The notes beneath the pieces are model-generated. The model saw only the letters and a program-made list of their open reading frames with translations. It made no database searches and was not told where the DNA came from. Position numbers and translations under genes: made by a program. From assembly GCF_030265065.1 (NCBI RefSeq), contig NC_080395.1, positions 317,501 through 381,500 on the forward strand: a stretch of DNA of 64,000 bases. The letters are read 5' to 3'. Below, piece by piece: positions 1 to 10,188 of the stretch. The DNA is from Corythoichthys intestinalis. Taxonomy: Eukaryota > Chordata > Actinopteri > Syngnathiformes > Syngnathidae. Numbering within the stretch: the first letter of the stretch is position 1; each line of letters begins with the position of its first letter.

Positions 1-803
1 GCGCCGTGCCAACTGACCTGCATGCGCATCAAAACAAATGCTGGCTGAACATCATTCTAGGGTGAGCCTATTTTGATTTCCAAAAAGAAGACACAAACAA
101 TCACTGTTTACTCTTATATTCAAAGTTGATATGGATCGATTGAATGCGCGTGCATGACGCATACATATACAGTTGTAAGCAATCTTGAAATATTGCTCAT
201 TTGAAGCACAGATTTATTTATTTTTTCTCACCGTTGTCCAGGTCGCCTCTTCCCTAAAAGATGCGTTCAAGCGAGGCACTAACGTAGCGCCCCGTCTGAC
301 GTAATTGCTGCATGAATTTCGATTTGGGGGATTTGACAGTTCAGACCGCCGATACATTGTGGAAAATGTGGCCCAGATCGGATTTTCACCACCTACAAAA
401 GTGACCTAGATCAGATTTGAAATGGTCCACTTTTATGCCACCTCTCCCGTTCAGACGTCAACTTAATGCCCGACTTGAGTGGGTAAAACACGAAAAAAAT
501 CGGATTTGTGCATTCATTTAAGACCTATGGTATGAACCAAGGGTGTAGGTTTGCATAGGGACGGTAGGCTACTTTTCAAGATGCTGAAATTTTTGAAACT
601 TTTAAGCAACCTTATTTGCATTATATAATGTGTTCAGTTATATAGGTCATTTAGATTTTGTTCCCCTATGTTGTAACGATAAATTTGACCCTACCATTAT
701 GAAGTGAATTATTTTCCGAACTACATTTAACCCTTTTTCATTTGCTGAATGAGCCAGTCCATGTTTTTTTCCTCGAACGCACGTTTGATTGGCTAATGAC
801 TTG
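1..803. other. Gene-free left edge
   Basis: I see no exon, RNA gene or complete transposon here. Open frames are short and match no family I recognise. The next adamts17 exons expected to the left are not found in this stretch. Confidence 0.5.
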
Positions 804-830
804 CCCCCCCCCCACACACACACACACACA
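804..830. repeat. C-run followed by (CA)n microsatellite
   Basis: About ten C are followed by roughly nine CA units. The array directly abuts the left end of the ISL2EU-like element. Confidence 0.9.
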
Positions 831-856
831 TAGACCCTACTCACCTATGTCACAAA

Positions 857-1258
857 ATGACGTGTCGCTGTATCCGGCCGCCATATTGTCCGTATTTTTT
901 AGACCTATTCTCATTGTTTTCAATTAGTCGTGCAAGTTATAGAGCAATTCATGGAAGCCCTGACACCGTAAACTCATTGGATGCGTTGCATAAAAGGCGT
1001 TATGTGGAAAAGCTTCAGTTTATCTATTCGCCAGAGCCATATTTGATGCCTAAATGGATGTTTTTCAACCCGCTGTATTCGCCATCTTTGCCTGACCCTG
1101 ATATTTACAACTATCTTGTCCACACAAAATCAGCCTATTCTCACGAAAGTTTGAAAAACTTTAAGAGCTTGGAGGCTTATAAATGCTACGTTGCCGGTTG
1201 GGTGAAACAGGTCCTCGTCCACGAAAATTCGGCAGGAATCTATCTTGTGCTCGGGAAA
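857..1258 (+). pseudogene. YqaJ/SWIM-type transposon protein, first exon only
   Basis: The frame contains SLEAYKCYVAGWVKQVLV near residue 105, a segment I associate with fish proteins that carry SWIM and YqaJ-nuclease domains in DNA transposons. The reading is open up to a good donor (AAA then GTGAGT at 1259), after which it runs into apparent intron sequence and stops at 1321. No downstream exon is present, so the nuclease core is missing. The first residues lie inside the terminal repeat, so the true start is uncertain. An ISL2EU-associated nuclease is the most likely identity. Confidence 0.6.
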
Positions 1259-1683
1259 GTGAGTGACGAAATTTTCAATTCAAAATCTTTTGTTCTTGCT
1301 AACATCCCCTGTCAAGTCTAATGTATTTCATGTCATTTGTCAATGGAGCTAGTGCTTTTAATGTTTATATGGTTTAGCGATAGCACTCTCACTACATACA
1401 TACATATGTAATATGTAATAAATATGAAGTGCGATAGCACTACTCCAGATTGTCTCCAGTTGAATTTATTTTTTGGCTTTTGACCTCAATAGTGAAATTG
1501 TAAATTAATTGTATGACAACTGTCTTATTATCCCCTTATAATTATATATTTTCAGGTAGTTCATTCACAACGTCTTGAGTGTATGTTGTCGGCGATTAGC
1601 CTAGCAATGATCTTAATTGTGGTTGTCAGCCCAAAACCCTCTGAATATATATTAAATGCATCTTACCAGATATAAAATGACTA

Positions 1684-1848
1684 CTACATAATCTGTGGTA
1701 GTCGTTTGGAGCCCAGTTTTCTCGTCGAAATGCAGCAGTCAATCTCGCTCTCCTCTCCGGCCGGGTCTCTCGGAATACGGTAAAACTTCAAGTCTCTCCG
1801 TCTATCTTCTCTGTTTTTGCAACCGACCGTCACACACGAGGTCACCAT
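1684..1848 (-). pseudogene. THAP zinc-finger exon of the ISL2EU-like element
   Basis: The protein starts MVTSCVTVGCKN and continues KFYRIPRDPA, the first half of a THAP domain (C2CH DNA-binding finger of transposases and host regulators). After RDPA the conserved remainder, RENWAPNDYH, is read in the +1 frame, so one base has been gained or lost near 1755. Later THAP residues and any transposase core are absent. It faces away from the YqaJ-like exon within the same terminal repeats. Confidence 0.7.
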
Positions 1849-2085
1849 TTTGATTATTAATGTTAACGAGCAGAAAAACACGCCATAATAAGAGGAATTT
1901 ACGAAGCGCTAATGCATTAACATGACGAGTATACGGACAACATGGCGCGGGGGCGTGGCTGTGACGTCACGTGAGTAGGGTCTATAGTGAACTCTGCTCA
2001 GCTGTAAGAAATGTAGTGTCTCTTAACGAAAGCTGAAGGTGTTTCCAGGTTTGACTATCCAACACTTTCCTTAGAAGTCTTAGAT

Positions 2086-2796
2086 CAGGGGTGTCCAAAC
2101 TTTTTGCAATGGGGGCCAGATTTGGTGTGGTTAAAATGTGGGGGGCCAACCTTGGCTGACGTCCTTTACTTAGAACAATATATTTAAGCAAATTTTAGCA
2201 AGCCATTCTGTGTTTCTTTTTTTTTAATAATTACATTTCAACGAACTCGCAACTAGCCTTTGTGGTGTTCTCTCTCGATTCTCGGGCTCTTGCGAAATAC
2301 TGCTGCTCTGAAATTAAACTAGCTTCAAGTTGCTTTCTCGCTGCGTGTCTTCCCTGTAATCTTGTCGTACATGTCAGCCTGTCTTGTTTGGTAATATTGC
2401 CTCACATTCTTTAAAAACAGCTACTGTCTCTTTGCAAATGAGGCAGACACAGTTGTTGTGTATTTTAGTGAAGAAATAGTCCAATTTCCACCTATCCTTG
2501 AAGCGTCAGCTGTCACAGTTAACTTTCTTTTTTGTGTTGATTGTCGCCATCTTAGAAAATTGGGAGTAAAGGGTCACACGGGGTAATGTTGCTTAGAGTG
2601 CTCCTGCCTTCTAGTGGATAAATGAGGAGCAGCATTTGTGTGTAAGCTACTTCATATGCTAGTAGTAGTACTGCTGACCAATTTATTAAAGTCTGTGCGG
2701 GCCAGACGTTATTGATTTTATGACAGAGGCTGGGGGCCGGATGAAATTTGACCAGGGGCCGCATTTGGCCCCCGGGCCGGACTTTGGACATGTCTG
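2086..2796. mobile_element. Non-autonomous hAT element inserted in the L1
   Basis: It starts CAGGGGTGTCCAAA and ends with the imperfect inverse TTTGGACATGTCTG. The 8-bp duplication TCTTAGAT flanks it exactly (2078-2085 and 2797-2804). Removing it rejoins the L1 reading frame. No transposase was recognised inside. A fragment of the same family recurs at 42397-42493. Confidence 0.9.
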
Positions 2797-2802
2797 TCTT
2801 AG

Positions 2803-4048
2803 ATTCTACTTGCAAAGCAATTAATAGAATGCTGGTTGATTTTGTTTGGAAGAATAAGCACCATCATCTCAAAAGAACTCTGCTTTCTGGTTCCAGGACT
2901 GAAGGTGGACTTGAACTCTTGGACTTTATGGACTTGAATTATACTTTTAAAGTCAAATGGTTAAAAGAATGTTTAAAAGCACCAAACTCAATCTGGTATT
3001 TCATCCGGAAAATAATTTTTTGAACAAGGTTGGAGGTCTTCGATTTCTGTTGTCACGTAATTACAAGGTCTCGAAACTTCCTGTTAAAATGTCAGGTTTT
3101 TATCAACAAGCCTTGTTGTCTTGGAAGTTATGTCACTCTCACAATTTTTCTCCACACAAATATATTATCAGGAATAATGAGTATATAACAAAAAGGAACA
3201 AATCACTCTTCATACAAAATTGGATTGATAAAAATATTATATACTTGAAAGATTTGTTTAAAGGTGATGGACAGCTTCTTTCTTATGAAGAATTTCTAAT
3301 AGAAAAAGGATTTCCCATCAAGTTTAAAGAATTTCATTTTGTGTTCGACTCCATCCCCAGTGGAATATTAGAACTAATGAAAGAGTATAAAGGACAGAAT
3401 GACCTAGCCGGTGATGAGATCCTTTATTTAAATAATATAGATCTTTTAAGCAAGAAATGTACAAATAAACATATAAGGCAATCATTCTATAGTAAGAGGA
3501 GAATTGTACCTCGTGGGAAATTCTTTTGGAATGCACAGTTTGATCATATAAAATGGAGGGAGGCGTGGCTTGTTCCTTTGAAATTGTTTGTTTCCAACAA
3601 AGTACGGGAATTGCACTTGAAAATTTTACATAATATATACCCGACTAACGTGTACTTGTCTCGTTTTAAGGATATTGACAACAAATGTACATTTTGTATG
3701 ACTGAACCTGAAAGCGTGACTCATTTGTTTTATGGTTGCCCCATTAGTGTAAAGTTTTGGACGGATCTTCAGAAATATATTTTATGTCAAACTAAACAAA
3801 ACATCGACTTGACAGGAAAAGCGATCATTACTGTATTCGAATCCAAAGATAAAAAAATATTTACTATATTAAATCTTTATATATTGCAAGGGAAATTTCA
3901 TATTCATAAATCTAAATTTCAAAAGGTAAATCCGAACTTTAAGATTTTTGGGGTTGAATTTGAATCATATTTCACATCACTTAATATGATACAAAATAAT
4001 AAATGCAAGTCTACTATAGAAGCTCATGCAAAATTGTTTAGTACTTAA
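2803..4048 (+). pseudogene. L1 ORF2 C-terminal region
   Basis: The frame reads LDSTCKAINRMLVDFVWKNK, then KVKWLKECL, KMSGFYQQALLSWKL and a cysteine-rich block CTFCMTEPESVTHLFYGCP. These match the post-RT region and terminal zf-RVT knuckle of fish L1-type ORF2. The reading crosses from one frame to another near 3005 and then stays open for over 1 kb to a stop at 4046. The N-terminal endonuclease and RT catalytic motifs are absent because of 5' truncation. Confidence 0.8.
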
Positions 4049-4202
4049 TTTCCCTTTTGAGGTATTATTTTTATTTATTTACTATTTTTTTGTATGTCTT
4101 ATGATGTAAATATGTTGAGATGGTTATATTCTATGTGAACTAGTTGTTTTGTATTATTTGTTATTTGTATGTTTTGTTGTGTTCAATAAAAGAAATGTAG
4201 TG

Positions 4203-5106
4203 GACCAAGGTTTACCCACTTCTTCCCAGTTTAGTGGGTTAACTGGTATTAGGACAAATGTTAATTTTTTTGCATTTCTGGATAGTTAAGAGATGATTAA
4301 CAATTTTGTATTTCTTTGTACATTAATACACAAATTTCTGTTCAAATATTGTAATTTAAATTTGCTAATAAAATCCAGACATTTATTCCGGACGTTTTCA
4401 AAAGTAGTTTTTGAAAACAAAGGTTTAAATCACTGTAAATCTACTTGAAATAAGTCAAATGATCTGCCAGCGCTTCAAGTAAATTTTACTCCCAATTTCT
4501 CGAAATAAGAAAAATAGCTCGCTGAAAATAAGCTTAACAGACTTATTTTAAGCAAAGAGCTTCTATATGTAGTCTTAAAAAACTTGTTTGTCAGAAATGT
4601 TCTTAATTCAAGAATAGACATTGTTCAAAACCTTATTTAAAAGCATTTTTTCTTGATTTCAGCGGACTTTTTGAATTTTGGGCTTAATAAGAACAAATGG
4701 TAATATTTACTAAAAGTAAGTGGAAGAATCTGACACATTAATCTGTTAACTAGCCTTTAAAACTCAAAACAAGATGAAGAAAAGAATTCGACTAGATTGA
4801 AATAAATGATCAGATTAACACATTATATTGTAAATTTGCAGTATGAGAGTCGATACGGACTGATTTTGCATTAATCATTTAGCCTATCAATTAATTAGGT
4901 TCTTATCGGTGAGACCGCCGTTCACCCAGTCTGTTTGGTCTTATTAATGTCCCGTCCCCAACATACGCCCTTGGTATGAAGCTAGCCTAATATAACAAAA
5001 ATACAGTATGACCAAAAAAACAAACAAAAAACAAACTTAACATCGTCATATTGTGACTTCAATCTGGTAATATTACGTCTTTTTTTTTTTTTTTTTTTTT
5101 AAGTCT
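4203..5106. repeat. AT-rich spacer with a probable old interspersed repeat
   Basis: About 4430-4790 carries alternating AAATAAG / CTTATTT motifs, which I associate with a dispersed fish repeat, but I cannot name it or find ends. A T-run of about 22 bases lies near 5080-5101. No coding sequence is seen. Confidence 0.4.
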
Positions 5107-5217
5107 TCAGTATGATGACTTCATCTGGTAATATTCTGACTTTATTGTTTTAGTCCCATTTCTGTTTGGCCCCCATATTCCGAGGTAGGAAATATTTGCC
5201 CGACAAATTATTCTGAC

Positions 5218-8200
5218 CATGAGATGCAGGGGTGTGTCGGTGGGGCCCCTGGCGGACATTTTCTCCCACAGGCCTCTGCGGACGTAGCGGACCGTAGTGC
5301 CGGCCACCTGGAACTCTCCCGGGAGTTCGATCTTCCAGTCGCTGTTGATGGACTTCCTGCCGCCGCCGTCTTTCAGAGCTGAAAAGCAAACGGTAAGTGA
5401 ATCCGTAACAGTCTGTAAATGTCCCAAAATGAACAGAAAATCACCTATTGACAGCGCTAGCTAGAGCCAGTGAACAAGAAAGAAAATCTGCAGGAAATGG
5501 CCCAAAATCACCAGGAAGTGACCTGGAAATGCTTTCAAATCCAAATAGCAAGTTACCCAAAAAACCTCTACAGGGTGGAAAATAAAGAGGATGTGAAGCG
5601 TAAGTGGTAAAATGCAGACTTGCTAAATGTCAAAGCGGTTGATTTTGAAACCGAAAGAAAGAAAAGTCAAATGTTTCTTACCTAGGAAGCTGTGCAAAGG
5701 TTTGTCCTCCACCACTTTAATCCTTCGCGCTCCGGCCGGAATCACCGCCGCCTCCACGTATCCTGAGGCCCGAGCGGTCGGATGAAGCGAGCCGACGAGC
5801 GGGCGGAAAGATGTCCGCTTCTTACCCATGCCTCTGGTGTGGTTGAAGTCCCCCCTGACGACGGAGCACGATCGTCCGTCTCCGTTGCAGACGCCGCAAA
5901 CGTCCTCTCTGGACGAGGAGCCGATGATGCCGTCGCAGCCGATTTTCTGTAAACCGTGGTCAGATTTCTATTTACCGTCCATTTCTGACCGTGAGCCTCC
6001 ACTATTTGAACCCCACTGCGTTTGTAACAGATCGGCTTATTCCTGCTTTTTTTTTTTTTTTGCGTTTGTGACGGCAATATATGTCCTATCCGTGACGACA
6101 GCCCCTCCTTGTTGACTGCGTTGGACATCTACTGTCATCAAAGGCAGCCAGCGTGTTACTTTCCGAAAAAAAAAAGGTCAAAAAATCATCGAGAAGCGAG
6201 CTACAAATGCCCCAAAATGAACAGAAACGGACCCCAAATACAACATGAATGCCTCTAAATTGACCCTGTACTCAATAAGAAATAAAAACCCAAGAAGTGA
6301 CTCCTAAATGCCCTCAAATAAACAGCATAAGCCCCGACATAGACTTCATAACCTATTGACATGACACGAGAAACTGGGCCAATTCGTAGGGGGGAAAAAA
6401 TTCAAAGTCGTTCCCTAATAACCTTTATCCTTTATTTATTTTATTGTCGTCATCGGTGTCATTGCAGTTACAAGTTTTGTGATATGATTAACCCGAAGAA
6501 ACAAAACCAAAGAAAAAAAGACAAGGGCTGACGGGAGAAGCATATGCTTATCAAGTCCCGTCCCCTTCAACCAACCAAGGACGCACCGTCAATACATGGT
6601 AGCATTATACATTGCTATATATGAACAGCTTTTTGGTTTTTTTTGTCTTCACATGAATTTTCTTCCCAAAAGTCATTTATTGGATGTAACACTTAGGTGA
6701 AGTTGTCGATCAATTGTGAGTTCATCGATTAGGGTGACTGTCAGATTCGTGAATCCAGACGTGAAGGTGTTGGCTGGACATGGGCGTTGGCTCGATCTAG
6801 GTCGCATTGTTGAAAAAAAACAACAACTCCGCAACCAGTTCAGCAACTCCATTGTACACAATTGTTACAGTTAGTTAGTTAGCAGTTAATGTTCTGCATT
6901 TACTATGGGGCTTATTTTTAGGGCATGCTATGTTGTGACTACTTTATCTTTGCCCCTGACATTCCTATCGTTTATTTGTTGTCTGTGTGTGTGTGGCAGT
7001 AGTTTTTTAGTATTAAGGTCAATCATGGTAGCGACTCAGAATACTGTCCTTGTATATCCTTTTAAAGGCAGCCAGTGACCCTATGCTGGTCAGTGCTGGG
7101 TCAATAACATTCCAGAGGCAAGCCCCAATGTTAGTAACCGAAAATGATTTTAAGGTAGTAACAGTAAGGTAACAACCTGCTCCCTCTCAAGTTATAATTT
7201 GTAAGTTAGACGGGAGACAATTTGAGTGGGCCTTGTATATCATCTGAACAGTTTTGAAGTGTATCAAATCATAAAATTTTAAAAGCTTGGATTTGATGTG
7301 GAGCTCATTTGTGTGTGATCTGAATGGCGCGTTGTGGATGATCCGAATCGCTTTCTTTTGAAGGATCAGTAGAGGATGAAGACGTACCTTATGTGTGTGT
7401 GTGTCCCTGTTCACACAATTTTCAATACGCTGGTTTAGGAATGTTTCAACGCGCACTCACCATGTGTCGATGTCAACCGGCAGGCTCATGCAAAACGACG
7501 TGGCCGATGGTAATCCAAGGTGTCAAATTATCAATGAGTATGGTCAAGCTAATCATGGTCATTCAGTCCAAAGTCATGTCGTGTGGTCAAATAAATAAAC
7601 AAAAATGCAAACTTCGCATCTTCAAACTTTCAAACAAACAAAACAATATACTCGCAACTCTGCGGTCATCTAAAACATACACGTGCGTTTGCATGTGGTC
7701 ACATATGTCGCGTATGCGGTTGGTTGCGATTGAAAACTATATCCACCAGTGTTCCACACCTGTGCTGAGTAAGTTATTTATAGTTATTTATATTATACGC
7801 GCATAGTGGTGACGTCATCACCCATTTTGGTGGCACTGCCACATTACGTCACTCAACACAAAAACTGCTCTAACAGTCCCCATATTTCTGAACAATAGCC
7901 GAGATGCGGAAAGATCAGTGCACTGTATAGAGTTTGGAGAGCCTTCTCATCTCGCATATTTTGGGCTTTAAAGAGAATAGAAATGCTTCTGGCAAGCTTA
8001 TTATGCAGATGGCTCACATGGGCCTTCCATGTTAATAAATCCTGAATAATGATAAATTAATTAATAAATCATAAATACATCATAAATAAATGTTAAAAAA
8101 TGATAAATTTATGATAATGATAAAATCCCGATTCATCATTATTTTTTTATATATGTATAAAAAACTTAAAATGGCTATAAAATTCTCAGATTTGACACTA

Positions 8201-10188
8201 GATGTACAAAAATCACCAAATAATCACCTATATTTTCAGGATCAATAGCGATATTTAACATATCACATTATGATGTCTATGGCCCCAAATTCTACAGGAA
8301 TTGATCCCAAATTCAATGGGAAGTGACCGGTGAATGCCTCCCTCCAAAACAGGTAGGACCGACTGGTTTCGGCGTCCAATGAGCAAACATGGACACTATT
8401 CTAGCAGAAGATTTTGGTAGCAACCTATGGGTTCCTTTTGAAAAGAATATATATGGAAAGTTTTCGCGGCAAACAAACGGAAGCGGCCGAAGCTCGGGCG
8501 AGCTTACCCGACACCTGCCGTTGACGCAGAGGTCGGCCTCGTAGGGTCCGCACGGCGTCCCGTCCATCACCCTGTCGGCCATCAGCACGGAAAGGTCGCG
8601 ACCCGCCGGGCTGCAGAACAACGCGCACGGCTTCTCTGGGCCGGCGCGCGCAAACTCGTCAAGGGGCGTACGCCGGAAGCGGACGGGGCGAGCGAGCGGG
8701 CGTCACCGTCGTCCGTGACCGCCGTCAAGACGCGGCCCTCCTTTTTGCCGCCGGCGCGCCGGTCGTAAGACAAACACTGAAGGTCCCGGAAGCCCGGCGT
8801 CCCCTTCGGGCACGGGGGACCTTCGCAGGCTTTGTGCTCCACGCTGGCCTTTTGGCACGGCTGCCCGCCCGGACCCGGCCTGCTCGGGCGCACGATAGAA
8901 TCATCAGAATTTCACAGTTATGTCTGTCAAATATGCAATCTTTAAATTGGTACCCAGCGAGAGCAAATTTGATTTTTCCGCTCATCGACGGCGCAAGACG
9001 TCCAATCCGCTCGAAACGGCAGCGAACGCTCATTCCTCGCCAGCCTCCTTCTTGTCTTCAAGCGGAATGGACGTCCACCGTGGATAAACTCATCTCAATT
9101 GACGGCAGACGCGAGAATAGACCTTTAGCTGCCCACCACGAGGCAACGTTCCCATCAAAGTCAATGCGTTGACATCATGACAAGCTTATTTAACTTCAGC
9201 TATTCACTCGGCGGCTGCTCGCTAGACGTCCAATCCTTTTGAAGCGGGAAGACTAGCAGCGACTGCCGTGACTTTACCGACCTCTTTTCAAATCCAGTGT
9301 CCCGCTGTTGCCCGGAAACCAATGGTTTTTGTTTTTCCTAAATCTATCATTGACTGGTGACCGATCCGTTTCTTCACCTGACTTGACATTGGGCGGCGAA
9401 CAAGCTGTCGGTGCGTGTCCTGACATTGCGACCGGTCATTTCTTTTTTAGTCGTTGCCTGGAAATAGTCAGCTTTCTTTTTATGTCACTGACTATCGACC
9501 GTTCCAGTTTTTTTTTTTTTTAACTGCCACGAATGCCGTTGTGTGGCGACCAGTCATTTCTTTTGACCCCTTATCAGTCAAGAACTGGCGACGAGTCCGT
9601 TTTTAGAGCATTTAGCCCATGCTTTGACATTGATAAAATTTTCATTAATGGGAACGTGGCCTCAGGCAGCCATGTTGGTAGGGTCTTTTCATGCTTCTGC
9701 AGTCCATAGGATTGAGTTGATCACAATTAGACATCTGGGAGGGCTGGCAGCTAATGAAGGTTTATTTGCCGCCAGACCTCCCGCTCAGCTCGATGACGGT
9801 CCAAGACATGCGAAATGACTAATGAAGAGCGACTCTCCCGAAAAAGCGTCCTCGGCCGGCCGCAATTACGTACGGCGGGTTGTCGCACTTCCTCTGTCGG
9901 AACTGGACTCCGGTGGCGCAGGTGCGGCTGCACATGCTCCAGGGACCCCACGGACTCCAGTCTCCGTCCACGTGCTGCGGAATGGGCGTCTTGCTCACGC
10001 ACTCTCCCGCACGGCACCACTGACGGACGAGAGAGGGGATAAGGAAGACGGACGAGCGGCCGGCCGTATCGTCGTGAGACGGCCACCTTATCCTCTCCGC
10101 ACTGAGTTCCGTCCAGCGGAGGATCCAGTTTGGTCTTGCAGGAAACCTCGCCCTCCACCAGGCACCACAGGCCGGCGCACATCAGGTG
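5218..10188 (-). CDS. adamts17: adamts17 exons 11-17: disintegrin end, TSP1, Cys-rich, spacer
   Basis: Exon 11 ([18 protein letters not shown]) completes the disintegrin-like module. Exon 12 carries the first TSP1 repeat ([16 protein letters not shown]), which exon 13 finishes ([14 protein letters not shown]). Exon 14 ([20 protein letters not shown]) and exon 15 ([20 protein letters not shown]) are the Cys-rich domain. Exons 16 and 17 form the spacer ([40 protein letters not shown]). The introns between 13/14 and 15/16 are about 71 and 63 bp. The intron between exons 14 and 15 holds LINE debris. Confidence 0.9.

Larger units (their letters stand above)
831..1984. mobile_element. ISL2EU-like DNA transposon, internally deleted
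   Basis: Both ends read GACCCTACTCAC inward and are flanked by TA. Homology of the ends runs about 60 bp, to a shared GCCATRTTGTCCGTA block. Inside are a YqaJ-type exon pointing right and a THAP-domain exon pointing left. That pairing of a THAP protein with a YqaJ nuclease, plus a 2-bp target duplication, is what I know of the ISL2EU superfamily. At about 1.15 kb the copy lacks most of both genes, including any DDE core, so it is non-autonomous. The superfamily name is an inference from gene content. Confidence 0.7.
2019..4189 (+). mobile_element. 5'-truncated L1-type LINE with target-site duplication
   Basis: The body encodes the C-terminal part of an L1/Tx1-type ORF2 and ends at AATAAA (4184-4189). 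It is bracketed by the 13-bp direct repeat AAGAAATGTAGTG at 2006-2018 and 4190-4202, the expected target-site duplication of target-primed insertion. It is 5'-truncated, begins inside the reverse-transcriptase thumb region, and is split by a hAT element at 2086-2796. There is one clear frameshift near 3005, so the copy is fairly young. Confidence 0.85.
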
